NCBI GenBank assembly: GCA_943704425.1
Contig: CALSCP010000312.1
Coordinates: 1 to 60,724 of the forward strand
Length of the DNA stretch: 60,724 bases
Direction: 5' to 3'
Source of the DNA: Ministeria vibrans ATCC 50519
Taxonomy: Eukaryota > Opisthokonta > Filasterea
This document shows, piece after piece, positions 19,388 through 30,455 of the stretch. Below the pieces are notes generated by a model that was not told the DNA's origin, did not search any database, and worked only from the letters and a program-made list of their open reading frames with translations. The translations under genes and the position numbers were made by a program. Numbering within the stretch: position 1 is the first letter of the stretch; the number at the start of each line of letters is the position of its first letter.

Positions 19388-21109
19388 TCTCTCGGCAGGA
19401 ACAACCGCATCGTTGGGTCGAGCGCGTTTCTCTGTTTTTCCAATTGGGCTGCCAACCGGGGAATGAATTGAAGGGATCACTTACAGTGCATCCTTAGACG
19501 TGTCAAAATAGAATGCACAATAAGTGACTCTGTGAGAGAGAGAGTAGAGAGTGAGTGAGTGAGTGGCTCACCTGAGAGAGCCGCAAATGAGTCGATATCG
19601 TGACGGACATTGTCATGCAGAGAATTGGACGAGGAGCGCGGAAAGAGATGGCAGAAGAGCTCATGTTCCTTCAGTTCAACAATCGAAAAGGCACAAGAAA
19701 GCTCAACTAAACCAAAAAAAAAAAATTTGAATGAGAGTGCAAGAGAGAGAGAGAGTGAGAGTGACATACCGAGATTGGGGACAGTCGGGTGGACACGGAG
19801 GACGCCATGGGGCACATGGGTGAGGAGGGAGAGCAGCGAAAGGGACTCAACGGACGACAACACACGGAATGGATGGGTTGGTGGGGTGGTGGTCGTTGTG
19901 TTGAGGGTGATTCCGCTCTCACTCGCAGCGTATTCTTGTGTGTTGGGGAGTATAGGGAGGGGATTGAGTCGTATGTGTGTTATAGTATGAGTGGAGAGAG
20001 TGGGGTTTCTTTGGGGGGGTCTACCTTGTTTGATGAGGTTGAGGTGGTGTTGGGTGGCAGTGAGGAACTGAGGGAGCACGTTGGAAGGGAGAAGGAAGGA
20101 AAAGGAGCACTCGCGAGGGATTGAGTTGACGGCACTGCCGCCTGAGAAGGACACAAGTGACAGCTCAGAGTGCGTGTCGATGAGGGCATTGCGTAGGATC
20201 CTTGCGGCCAGTTTGAAGGGGTGTGCGCGGTACTCGTGGATCTGTGCGCCCGTGTGACCCCCTTGGAATCCCACGAGAGCACATTGGACGAGAGAGTGCG
20301 TCTCAGCCAAATCAGTCGTTGTCGTTTGACTGCTGCTCAGCGCCCGATGAAGTGTCTGCTCAAACCCACCCGCGCACCCTATGCAGATTTCATTCTCGTC
20401 TTCGCTGTCGACATTGATCATAATCTGTCAAAAAAGGCGATGGTGAATTTAGATTCTTGACCTGTTCGTCTGACTTTGGATTGCAAGAGAGACGCTGAAA
20501 TGTTTTCTGCACCGCCCATCGTGGTCTCCTCATCGGCAGTAAAGAGTAGCTCCAGAGGCGGAAGTCCGAGGGCCACTGAGTCTTCGTCGAGGAGCGCGAG
20601 ACTGTAAAAAGAGAAAATGGCAAAGTCAGAATCGACAAGTTTTTTGTCACAAAATCATACCATGCCGCAGCACCAATGCCGTCATCTGCACCCAAGGTAG
20701 CACCACGAGCTTTGAGCCAGTGTTCACCATCGTCGGCAGTGACAATGTCTGTCATGATGGGCTGCTCTGCAAAGTCAAACTCGACATCGTCGTTTTTGCT
20801 ATCGAGATTCGTTGTCTTGTCAATCGCGAAATTGCACTGCAAACGCGAACTTACCTTGTGACCATATCCATGTGGCATTGTATACACACTGACTGAGTGC
20901 CAACACCCGGCTTGCGGATGACAACGTTTCCCGCGTCGTCAGAATCCAAGTCACATTTGTGTTCGCTTGCGGAGTCTTTTGCGAAATCCATCGAGATCGT
21001 GACTGGGGCGGGGTGTCTCAGTGCACACGAGGAAGTAGCGCCAGAGGGAGGCGGGCTCGTTGAGCTGAGGGAGCAGTTTAATGTTATGGTCGAGAGTGAG
21101 TTGCGACAT
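19355..21109 (-). pseudogene. M20C aminoacyl-histidine dipeptidase (PepD-like), frameshifted and C-terminally truncated
   Basis: Cytosolic metallo-dipeptidase of the PepD type. Exons: 20855-21109, 20661-20798, 20475-20601, 20025-20424, 19770-19934, 19572-19706, and from 19492. Landmarks in order: LWRYFLVCTETPRPS, DDAGNVVI, QCHMDMV (metal His and Asp), RGATLGADDGIGAA (metal Asp), LELLFTADEETTMGGAENI (catalytic Glu-Glu), MINVDSEDENEICIGCAGG, FQGGHTGAQIH, HVPHGVLRV, FPRSSSNS and SFPGWQPN. Two defects stand out. Between TPRPSHDL and FAKDSASEH a single extra base (about 20985) breaks the frame. The protein also stops just after SFPGWQPN, so the last metal-binding segment (HAGLE) and the GP/HSPxE region are absent; the acidic-protein gene begins there instead. 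The donor at 20475 is a weak GTCAGA. Confidence 0.7.
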
Positions 21110-21569
21110 GAAGAAATGGAAAATTCAGTGATCTCGTAAAAGATTAAGAACAAGAAGAATACAACCCATTTATTTGTTCATTGCTTCTTCGTCGACGAGA
21201 ACCGGCTCAGGGCTGTTATGGGCGAACAGGATCAGTGGCCGAGTTCCTTGACGCAGACGATGTTACACTGCTGCAAGTCCTGCGACCGATCCAGAAGTGG
21301 CTCAAGTAGTCAGTGAAAAACTGAATTTTTATTCCTGCGAGCGAGGGCATCAGAGCCCACATATGCTCGCCACCTTGCGTGGTACGCTTCTTGGACAATT
21401 TCTGGGAGCTGGTTCAGCCGGAGGGCGTCCGCCCTGGCTGGTACGGGAGAGAGTGCGAGGTCGAGGGACAGGATGTGCTCTGTGTATGTGCGGAAAAATA
21501 TACAGTTTATTTTAAATGCTAACAATAACAATCATAAGAATGAGAGGTATTGGGGTGCAATACTGGAAA
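21110..21569. other. Intergenic stretch, no gene recognised
   Basis: 460 bp between the dipeptidase start and the receptor stop. Short open frames exist on both strands but none shows a family signature. Confidence 0.5.
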
Positions 21570-24500
21570 TCAAATAGGCACAACGTCCAGTCCCCATTGG
21601 CCGTCACTCAGCGTCCACTCCAGTTTGCGCGAGTATTCACGAAGATAGTCAGCGAACCAAGATGGAAGACGCAATAGAGGATAGTTACTGACCACGTTAG
21701 CAGCGACAACTTGTGCCTCATAGAAGCTAGTGACATTTGTAGTGCTCTGCGGTGCAATCTTTCGTTTGGAAAAGATGCAATGTCGCTCTCCCATACAGTG
21801 AAGCTAAAGAAGAAAGAAAGAAAAGAAAACAACCAAAAATAATCATCTAAAACACCAAAATAATGTGCGTTCAGGTGACGAACCTTAAACCGAATCCAGC
21901 GACAATATTGTGGATCTATTTGTGCGCCTAACCGGCGAATCTAAAAACAAACCCGGTTCGATACGACGGATTAGACAATTAATAATAATACAACAATAGA
22001 GTACTAATCGTCTTCAGACCTGGCCAGTCATTTCTTGGAAATGATACAAAAAGGGTGTCAATCCATCCCACTGTTGGCAGAGGGAGTGCATTCGTGAGTA
22101 GTACACGACCGCAGTACGGTTCTTTCCAGCAGACTCGAATTCTTCCGCTCTGCTATTCAGAGCGTACAAGTACATTCCATACGCTTCACTCTGGGATAGT
22201 GACCCAGAATTTTTCTCGTCTTCAAAAACGTAGTTTCTGCAATTGCCGTTATAGTCCGGTCTGTAAGACTTGACCTCTACAGTCTGGAGTAGCGAGAACC
22301 ATTGCTCGGCTGCAATAACCGCACTTGAGGTGTCATTGGTCAATAAGTAGAGATACGTGAGTGCTGCCCACGAACACGGGGCAATCTGGCTGGCATTCGT
22401 GACAAGTACAAAGCCATTCCCATCGCCAGACAGGTGTGGATACCTCAGTGAATGCTTGATTGTGGGCTCATAGAGCGCAAGCGCTTCCTTGTATTGCTTC
22501 GCGTCCCACAGTGCATCGGCAAGGAGTAAATCCATTCGCCCAATCATCTTCGTGCATCCTTCAATAACATTTGGGAGCTCGTTCGCTTTGCGAAACCATT
22601 GAATGCGCACCTCAATATCATTAGCATAGCGACCCATGACAACGTACAAAAGGGCGAGCCAGCAGTCCGCACGACAGACGTCGTCGCGGAAGAGAGGCGA
22701 ATGCCCACCATACTCTGATTCAGCTTGGACCAACAGAGGCTCAAGAAGCTTTTCTCTCATTTGATCAACTTCATCAACGTGTATATCTTCCCATTCCGTG
22801 CCGTTCTGATCTCGGTTCGAATTCACCTGCACTTCAGAGCGGAAAAGGTATGCAAGATGCAAAAACAACACAAATCGTGTTTCTGCATCGGCAGCTTCTC
22901 CAATTGCAAAAGCAATATCGTACAGTTGTTGTGATCTTTCGATGCGGGCTGCGACATACTCCTCTGCAACCGAATGCTGCCCATCTGCGCGGTGTGGCAC
23001 CTCAGCAAAAAAGAACTCGTGCCAAAACGTCGCCGGAGCTGAATAGCACGGAAAAATAGACACTACAGAAAAAATTCCGAGTCCCGCCGTATATGTCGAG
23101 ACACAGCGACGGGTGTCTCGGCAGAGCATCTCATTGAGGGGAAAATCTGACGGCCCACAAAAACTTCGAGGGCGATAATAGCCTGTCGTGGTTGAGTGCT
23201 CCGAGTGGAGTCCACCAGGTGGGGAGAGAAGGAGGGAAAGAATGTATCGGTGGCTGGGACGGTTGACTGACACAACATGTGGGACAAAGACCCGAAGGTG
23301 TGGACGAAGCAATTCGGTGAGCCAGCCATGCGGACGAATACACTTTAAGTCTCCCAAGAGAGAGGCTAAAGAGGTGAGCGCCACATCAAGACCAACATAC
23401 TCCTCTTCGCTGTCTCGCAGCTGGAGATACTGCTGCAACAGACGATGGGCAATGACAGGTTCGCGCTTTTCTCCTTCACGACGTAGCAGACCAATCTCTA
23501 CCAGCACATTTAGGCGGGAATCAAGCACATGGGCATGTTCTACTAGAAGCGAGACTGGACTATTAGAAGCCCAGCTTTTCGCAATGCGTCCGACGCATAG
23601 AGACTCTGTCACTGATTCCGACAGCAGTATACTGTACCACTTTAATGCCACATAATGCAAGCCAAAGAAACTGAACTGGCGAGGAATGACATGGAGAAAG
23701 ACGCGAGCAGTGGTAATGAATGGACGATATATCCAACGAAGATGAAAAGGCGCGCTTTTCAGCTCCGCGACTGTTCGGGCTTCGTCGCCCAGCAAGATCA
23801 ATGGCACTTGGTGTGGAGCCCACCATGCAAACTGCAGAGCCAAAGTCCACGTCGCGCGATAAGAGAGACTATGTTTGCCAACATGGTGTTTGAGGGTGCG
23901 CTCCATTTCAGCAAACACGGCACAGAGACTGAGAGAGAGAGATCGATGAGCGAGCCGTCCTTGCCAGTACTTGCTGCGCAAAGAGAGTTGGTCAACACCA
24001 CGACGAAGCCGTTTTAGTAGTTCCGTGGGAGTTGTCGAGGCGCCTTGGTCAGTGACATCGTAGCGCAAGACCTTGTTCGACAGGGAGATAGCAAGTGTAA
24101 GTCCATCAAGATGTTCAAGGAGAGAGTTCACACTGTCGCTCTCGGACTCACAAGATGGAACTTCTGTACAGAGCAATAAACGGAGTGAAGGAAGTGGAAG
24201 CGACTGGAGAGAGACTGTCGACCAGTGGTCAACAATGGCAGATGCTGACGAGAGGCGTGAAGTGCCGAGGAATAGAACTTGTCTGTGCACAAGATATGAA
24301 TGGAGCTGCGGTGTTATTTCACCAAAGTCATTGACATTGTCGAGCACAATCAGAGCCGGAAATGTTGAGGACAAAGTCAGCTTTTCAAATTTGTTTTTGA
24401 CCACATCGCCAATGTTTGAATGTGTCCACTCGTCAAGCCACACAATGTGGCTGAAGTTGGAGAGGAATATATTGATAAATTTGTTGGCGACGGTCGATTT

Positions 24501-25877
24501 CCCGATACCGGGAAGTCCATGAACGGAGACCAATGAGTGCCGTTCGGTGACAAGAAGATGTTCGAGTCGCCTTAAATCCTCTTCACGCCCAATGCAAAAG
24601 GTAGGATCTTTTCGTTCAAGAATAAATCGTGGAGGAACATCATGTTCACTCAGGGGGGCAATGGGCTGGCTGAGAGCGGTTGAGTGGGTGGCAAGACTGT
24701 TACCTGAGAAGGGGTACGAGAGAGGAGGGAAAAGGAAAATCGCGCTGAGACCGACGCCGACGAGGAAAATAAGGAAAAAGATCATTCGGTGGGTGACGTT
24801 CGTTTTGTCGTCAATGTGCGCGCGAGTGTCCAACGCGCTCATTGCAACGGTGTCGGTGATGGTGGAAGTTGCGTTGCCAATGTGCGCGCGAGTGTCCGTC
24901 GCGCTCGTTGCGATGGTGTCGGTGACGGTGGTGGCTGCGTCGTCAATGTGTGCGCGAATGTCCGATGCGCTCGTTGCGACGGTGTCGTTGATGGTGGTGA
25001 CTGCGTTGTCAACGCGCGCACGAGCGTCTGAAGTGTTGGCTGTGACGGTGTCGGTGATGGTGGCGGCTGCGTTGTCAATGTGCGCGCGAGTATCCGATGC
25101 GGTCGTTGCGACGGTGTCGGTGATGGTGGTGGCTGCGTCGTCGAGATGCGTGTGAATGGCTGCCTTCTCCATAGCCAAAACTCGCCTCATCTCTGCCAGG
25201 GCGTCTTCAAGGACACGGCCCGCATCGTTGAGAATTGGTGGATTTGAGGAGAGGTCTGTGAGCGACGAGAGAAGGTCGCGCGCGTTATACGAGTTGCTGG
25301 CGGATTTGATACATTTCGCAACATCGACCAGACTCTGCATCATTGCGTCAAAGTCTGTCTGGTCAAACGACTGCGACACTGAGTGAGCCCAATTGTTACG
25401 CGCGTCTGCGAGTTTGTGAATGTTTGTCTTCGCAAAGGGTGACGTTTTCATGAATCGCAGAAACGCGACAATCACTGAGGCGTCGCTTGTGTCTGCGTCC
25501 ACTACGCTGCTTGGTTCCGGGATAGACATCTTCACAAACGCCTTGGCGAGCTCCCAGGGACCGTCGGTGGCATCAGACCATTTGTGGAGCGAAACGTTGT
25601 GAAAATTCAGATTTAAGGGCTTCTGGTGGAGGCTCTCGAGGGTATGGACGTAGTCGTTGGTGCCAGGGTCTTGAGCGCAACCAGGAATGTTGAGGGGACT
25701 CGAGAGGCGACGACTGAGGAACTCATTGTGTGGGGGGCGCGGGTTGGGGAGGCGTTGAAAATGGTTCGTGAACATATCGTCTGCGATCTGTGTTGCAATG
25801 GGACGCAACACTGCTAGTATCTTCTGGACACCAGTGTTGACGTGAAGCCAGCGGCGTTTAGATTTTTCGAGTGACAT
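21570..25877 (-). CDS. NB-ARC (STAND) receptor-like protein with HEPN-like N-terminus, 22-mer repeats and TM segment
   Basis: Three exons: 22020-25877, 21884-21940, 21570-21803, all phase 0; 1382 residues. Residues 1-210 resemble the DZIP3/hRUL138-like HEPN domain; R160-N-N-W-A-H165 fits the HEPN RX4H motif. Residues 246-355 are five 22-residue repeats (consensus DDAATTITDTVATSASDTRAHI), amphipathic like apolipoprotein 22-mers. A single TM helix follows (about 365-387, FFLIFLVGVGLSAIFLF). NB-ARC: FCIGREEDLRRLEHLL, Walker A GLPGIGKST (454-462), Walker B FPALIVLDNV, VLFLGTSR and HLDGLTLAISL (GLPLA-like). The remaining 700 residues are alpha-helical with TPR-like pieces (DALWDAKQYKEALALYEPTIKH, AAEQWFSLLQTVEVKS). 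The layout is that of an NLR-type sensor, probably membrane anchored, with the ATPase as the switch; ligand unknown. The ATG abuts a CAG acceptor, so a 5'UTR intron is likely. Confidence 0.85.
24811..25143. repeat. Five in-frame 66-bp repeats (22-mers)
   Basis: Direct repeats of 66 bp inside the receptor gene, each marked by GTGTCGGTGATGGTGG-like and GTGCGCGCGAGTGTC-like words. Copies differ mainly at third positions and conservative changes, indicating they are translated and under selection. Confidence 0.9.
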
Positions 25878-25904
25878 CTGAAAATCAGAAAAATAAGAAA
25901 AGAA

Positions 25905-25976
25905 ATAGAGAATAGAGAGCTGTACTCAATGTCAAAACAAGACAATATACAAAACAAAGAGCAGCACAATACTTCC
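25905..25976 (+). repeat. Dispersed intronic repeat, copy A
   Basis: Contains GAGAGCTGTACTCAATGTCA followed by CAAGACAATATACAAAACAA and AGAGCAGCACAATACT. A nearly identical copy is in MSH5 intron 5 (51289-51358), and a truncated one (GAGAATAGAGAGCTGTAC) is in a calpain intron at 42700-42718. Confidence 0.85.
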
Positions 25977-26177
25977 GCCGTAGACTTCCAGACGAGAATG
26001 TGTCGACAAGCGAAGCCTTTACAGAGACAAAAAGAGAACGGCGGGTCAGTTGTACGCAGGTGTGGAGGAGATTGTACCGGTAGAGCTGGCAGGAGGCACG
26101 ATCGTGTCAGGGGCAGTTCCTTTCGATTTGTGTGGCCAGCTGTCCTTTTTCGCCTTTTAAACATAGTGCCACCCTGC

Positions 26178-27053
26178 TCACACGCTGACATGTATCGAAG
26201 TGGGCCCACACCAGACACGCAGTACAGGATGTTTCGAAAGCAGACGATGGGGATGGTGTGGTAGCGAGGTGGACGCGGAGGCGATCGGGTGCAAGCTTGC
26301 ACCCCAGACGTAGAGGGAGCCGAGGCGGGAGAGCGCCGCCGAGTGATGTGTGCCACAGGCAAGCGCTTGAATGGGCGAGTCGAAAATCGCGTCAAGGTCA
26401 AGCGGCATTGGTGTGGGTTCGAGGGGCACTTGCTTTGGATCCATGGCAAGCTGGCCGTGTTGATTCCAGCCGCATGCATAAATGGTGTCGTGTGAAAGGA
26501 AGAGCGAGTGAAACCCTCCCGCACAGACGCACTCAACCTCGAGACCATCCAGGGCCAGAATGAGGCGGGCCTGAGAAACGACAGAATCCACATTGCCATG
26601 GCCACACTGGCCGTGTTGCGAGAGTCCCAGCGAGTACACTTGGCCGCGATGTGTGCGAATGAGAGCGTGAGCAAGGCCACATGACACCTCGACAGCGTCG
26701 TGTATTTCGTCGCAGGCCGAGTGTGCAGGGGATGACGAGGTGCTATCGTGGATCCAGAGTAGAACGTTTGGTAGATCCCTTTCGATGGAGAGGCAAGCAA
26801 TTGTGAAATGATCCGTGCATGCGATGGACACGACATTGCGTCGGACTGAGAGCGTCTCTGGCGCCGCTGGGTTGCCAAGATCGGGTGTCGACCAAAGCTC
26901 GGCAGTACTGTTGTTGTCATTGAGCACGAGTGAGAGGCGGCACCACGAGGCGGAGGCAAGGAGAATGGAGCTGGGCAGACGTTCGCCGACAATGTCGCCC
27001 GACTGCTGCGCACCTCCGTCGGCCTGAATGCCGATCGCGGACGTGACTGTCAT
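26178..27053 (-). CDS. RCC1-repeat protein
   Basis: Intronless, 291 residues from ATG 27053. It contains RCC1-type blades with the diagnostic G(A)xHSxxL and G-x-N-x-x-GQ(C/L)G motifs: VEVSCGLAHALIRTHRGQVYSLGLSQHGQCG, VCAGGFHSLFL, YACGWNQHGQLA, ALACGTHHSAAL and LYVWGASLHP. RCC1-like propellers act as guanine nucleotide exchange factors or protein scaffolds. With only about four to five recognisable blades the protein is shorter than classical seven-blade RCC1, so the first blades may be degenerate. The specific partner is unknown. It is followed 300 bp downstream by the receptor gene on the same strand. Confidence 0.85.
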   Translation of the reverse strand: MTVTSAIGIQADGGAQQSGDIVGERLPSSILLASASWCRLSLVLNDNNSTAELWSTPDLGNPAAPETLSVRRNVVSIACTDHFTIACLSIERDLPNVLLWIHDSTSSSPAHSACDEIHDAVEVSCGLAHALIRTHRGQVYSLGLSQHGQCGHGNVDSVVSQARLILALDGLEVECVCAGGFHSLFLSHDTIYACGWNQHGQLAMDPKQVPLEPTPMPLDLDAIFDSPIQALACGTHHSAALSRLGSLYVWGASLHPIASASTSLPHHPHRLLSKHPVLRVWCGPTSIHVSV

Positions 27054-27489
27054 CACAAGGGACGTTGTGTTCGCAAAGTTGGCGTCATCGGCGAGGATGA
27101 AGGGAGGAGGGAACGAAATGGTGATTATAAAATAAAAATGACTAGATGTCAGATCAATGAAGAATCTAGATTCTACTTATGAATGAAAGTGACGAATGTT
27201 ACATGAGTTGAATTGAGATTACATTTAGTCACTTCTCGACAAACCCTTTTCAAAGCTCGAGCCAAGAGCCGTCTGAAACAAATATGCAGAGAAGAGTGGC
27301 AAGGCGAGTGCGTGAGGCACCTTGCCGTGTAGGCCACAAGTCCCCCTTTGGGGTGTGACGACAAAGCAAATTCACCACTCGTCGCTACTTTTGGTCGGGT
27401 GCCTGAAGAATGAAGCGAACACTAGTAGGGGTCAGGGTGGAAAGACCCACGCGGAGAGACCGGGCCACGAGACGAAACGCATCGTTGTG
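27054..27489. other. Intergenic stretch, no gene recognised
   Basis: About 435 bp between the RCC1-like and RRG7-like genes. The 27220-27480 part is GC-richer and could hold a structured RNA, but I find no tRNA or snRNA signature. Confidence 0.45.
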
Positions 27490-28291
27490 CTACACAAAAA
27501 TAGCGCACTCAGCACCGAAGTCGTAGCATGATGTAAAATTTCAATACGATGCACTACCTGCCAGTACTGAACAGCATCCACTGGCTCACGTTCGGCATCC
27601 ACAATACAGACTGCCATGGGAATGGACGACTGCATGAGCCAGCGCAATGCAGCACGCGAGTATGGCTGACAGCTCACTGCAATGCCAACAACAGAAGAAC
27701 TCGAGGCTCGCTCGCGAATCAGCGTTCCTATATATATAAAAGCATAGAGGGAGCTTAAAAGCCATGTGTTGTGCGTTGTTCATAGCAACAGCAAGAAAGA
27801 GAGAGGGAGAAGAGAGGTAATATGAAGAGAGAGGGAGTATAATAGAGAGAGGTAAAAAGAGATAATAGAGACAGACAGACAAAGACAGACAGAGACAGAT
27901 AAAGACAAGATAGAGAAAAGACAGACAGAGAGAGTGCGTGTGTGTGTGTGCGTGTGTGTGGCTCACCTTCAAACTCGCGAATCAAGTTGACGGGAAACGT
28001 TCGTGAGGAACTTTTACACTGAACACAAACCTGAGCAGGAATACCGGGCCATCGTGCACGGAAATCCACCCCTCCATCTGCTTGGGTGGTCTCGCAGTGG
28101 GCGACAACATGGAGATGAGCGGCTGTCTCAAGAGAGCGAATGACCGCCTTCTCAAACATCATGCCGCTCTCGCCGGGCGCCGTCAGGCGTGTATTCGTGC
28201 GTGTGCTTGCACTGCTCGATGCATGTCGTCGAACGGAAGTGGTGTGTATGCGTGCGAGGTGGAGCGGGTGGGCCCGACAGCGACGCAACAT
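27490..28291 (-). CDS. RRG7/DUF2034-like mitochondrial protein, Mrr-type nuclease fold
   Basis: Exons 27967-28291 (ATG 28291), 27558-27727 and a tiny terminal exon 27490-27507; about 170 residues. The N-terminus (MLRRCRAHPLHLARIHTTSVRR) is Arg-rich and non-acidic, like a mitochondrial presequence. The core has GMMFEKAVIRSLE, a DGGVDFRARWPG strand and VCVQCKSS, matching the D...QxK site of the Mrr-like PD-(D/E)XK fold seen in the fungal RRG7 (required for respiratory growth) family. It continues FPVNLIREFE|GTLIRERASSSSVVGIAVS and SSIPMAVCIVD. The family's role is linked to mitochondrial genome maintenance; enzymatic activity is unproven. The last exon is the least certain part. Confidence 0.75.
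27775..27962. repeat. GA/GT microsatellite tract in RRG7-like intron
   Basis: Purine-rich AGAGAGA/GACAGACAGA sequence grading into GTGTGTGTGTGCGTGTGTG, filling most of the 239-nt intron 27728-27966. Confidence 0.9.
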
Positions 28292-28525
28292 CCAAAAGGT
28301 CGGCCACTGGTCGCAAGACGGATGGGCATGCACCTCTTGCGGCTGTGTTGTTTCTTGAACTGTTGATCCTTCGATAGATGGCCAACTGTTATGAACTGTA
28401 AGGTATGTGCGTCTATTGAAGCAACACAAGTAGAATTTTCAATAATAATTATTTTCACTTCTCCTCTTATTAATTTTATTGTCTTGTTAGCTCTTGTGAT
28501 TCTTGTTATTTTCTTATTATAATTA
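28292..28525. promoter_or_regulatory. Shared upstream region of divergent RRG7-like and TDP2-like genes
   Basis: 234 bp, AT-rich at its right end, between two genes transcribed away from each other. The promoter role is inferred from layout only. Confidence 0.4.
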
Positions 28526-29428
28526 ATGCCTTTTAAATTGAACTCCCTGTTCCACCGGTCAAGGAGCACAATGAAAACGGCAACTCTCCCCCTGACCGTG
28601 CTCACCTGGAATGTGTGGTTCGATTTTCGAGACCGTGAGATGCGATTGGGCGCCATTGTTCGCGAGATCGAAACAGCGTCGCCAGGATGCGTGGCACTGC
28701 AGGAGATGACGCCCGGTGTTCTTCCCATGCTCCTCAACAACGACTATATTCGCCGCAACTACGTGTGCAACTATACGCAATCCGAGGCAAGCTGACACGA
28801 GATAGAGTCGGTCGATGAACTTGCGTCTCGCCTCACAATCACGTAGCAAGTTGCGCCGTATGGCACTATTATGCTTGTACATCAACGACACGGTCCGATA
28901 CAGTGGATTGACGAGGAGATCTCGACAAATCTCTTTCGGCGCTTGGTTGGCGCGCGGATTTTCCTCACGAATGCCGGTGTGGAAGAAGCATTCGACGTCA
29001 CCACCGTCCATCTGGAGTCGACGCGTGGCGAGAGTGCCAAGCGAGGTCAACAACTTCAGGAGATCTTTGAGATCTTGCGTGTGCGCAATGCGCCTCATGC
29101 GCTACTCTGTGGCGACTTCAATTTTGATCCAAGCGAAGAGGAAGAGCGCGAAATTGACCCAGCAGTGTGGACGGACGCCTGGACGAGCGCTGGCGATGGA
29201 CGTTGCGAAGGATATACCGAAGACACCAGTGTAAATATTATGCGAGCAATGCACAGTCACACGACTAAGCAAGTGCGCTACGACCGAGTCATACTCAAGT
29301 CGGAGAGCATCACATTTCAAAAGGGCGAAACGCACGTCATGGGCCGACAATGCATTGACGAAGGTCGCCAGACGTGGCCCTCTGATCACTTTGGGGTACA
29401 GTGTACACTTGTAAAAAACAAAGAATAG
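28526..29428 (+). CDS. TDP2-like endonuclease/exonuclease/phosphatase-family phosphodiesterase
   Basis: Two exons, 28526-28786 and 28847-29428, about 280 residues; a second in-frame ATG at 28571 is an alternative start. Motifs of the EEP fold in TDP2 order: LTVLTWNVWFD (the TWN motif), CVALQEMTP (metal Glu), FDVTTVHLES, LLCGDFNFD (catalytic Asp/Asn), VRYDRVI and SDHFGV (catalytic Asp-His). TDP2 removes 5'-phosphotyrosyl adducts left by topoisomerase II on DNA. No UBA domain is seen upstream. The intron (28787-28846) begins GCAAGC, not GT, and ends TAG; using it joins NYTQSE to QVAPYGTIML in frame, while reading through gives an immediate stop. Divergent from the RRG7-like gene. Confidence 0.88.
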
Positions 29429-29460
29429 AACGAACGTCTTGTCTTTTTTTGTTTGTCTTT

Positions 29461-30398
29461 TTACTCGGCGCTCTTGGCTTCCTCAAGCTGATCCATAAAG
29501 TGTGGTCGTCCGCCATTCTCCTGACGCTTTGTTAGCACCTCGACACCCGTCTCAGTCACAATCATGGTTTCTTCAAACTGTGCCGATCGTTTCCCGTCCT
29601 AAAAGCAATGATAATGCATAAAACGTTGGGTGAGCGGTTGTCGCATTACATAATTATTTCTTTTTTAAAGTACCTTCGTGACGGCCGTCCAGTTGTCGGG
29701 CCACGACACATCCTGGTAAGTGCCCACCGTAATCATCGGTTCAATAGTAAAGCAGTGACCCACCTTCATCACACCCACTGCCTTGTTTTCTACGAGAGAC
29801 GCAGTCAAGCAACATAGAGACAAAACAAAAAGTGGGGAAACAACGAGCGAGAGCAAAAAAAAGCAAGTATCACAAGGCGTGATTAAGTGAGAATCACGAC
29901 ACCACTAAAAAAAACAACACTCTTTGTTTCGTACTGGCATAGTGAGGCACGTTGGGGGCACAGTGAAAGAGCGAGTGGATACCATGGCCGCAGTACGACC
30001 GCACCACCCCAAACCCGCTCTTGTCTGCGTGCGCCTGGATGATCTTGCCCAAGTCACGGTACGCCATTCCTATACCATACAAAAAGTATATTAAGAGAAT
30101 AAACCGCCAGGCTTTTACTCAAACTCAAACTCATTATAAAAATCAATCGAGCTCAAAAATAATACACATACATCAAACCAGCTCGTGCTCAAACTAACTC
30201 AACCACTCTCAAAAGTCGCTCAAAGTCCTTTTGTCATACCTGGTTTGACCTGCTCAATGGCCTTTGTCATGCACGTGTGCGCAGCTTCCACCAGCTTGCG
30301 CGACTTCTCGTCGACTGCACCCACAAAGACAGTCTCATTGAGGTCTCCGTGGTGTCCATCGTGGTACAGAGTAATGTCCAGATTCACAATGTCTGTCG

Positions 30399-30455
<57 letters not shown>

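Noticed and set aside
27220-27480. tRNA or snRNA gene
   Set aside because: Local short inverted repeats exist but no cloverleaf with A and B boxes or snRNA signature could be drawn.
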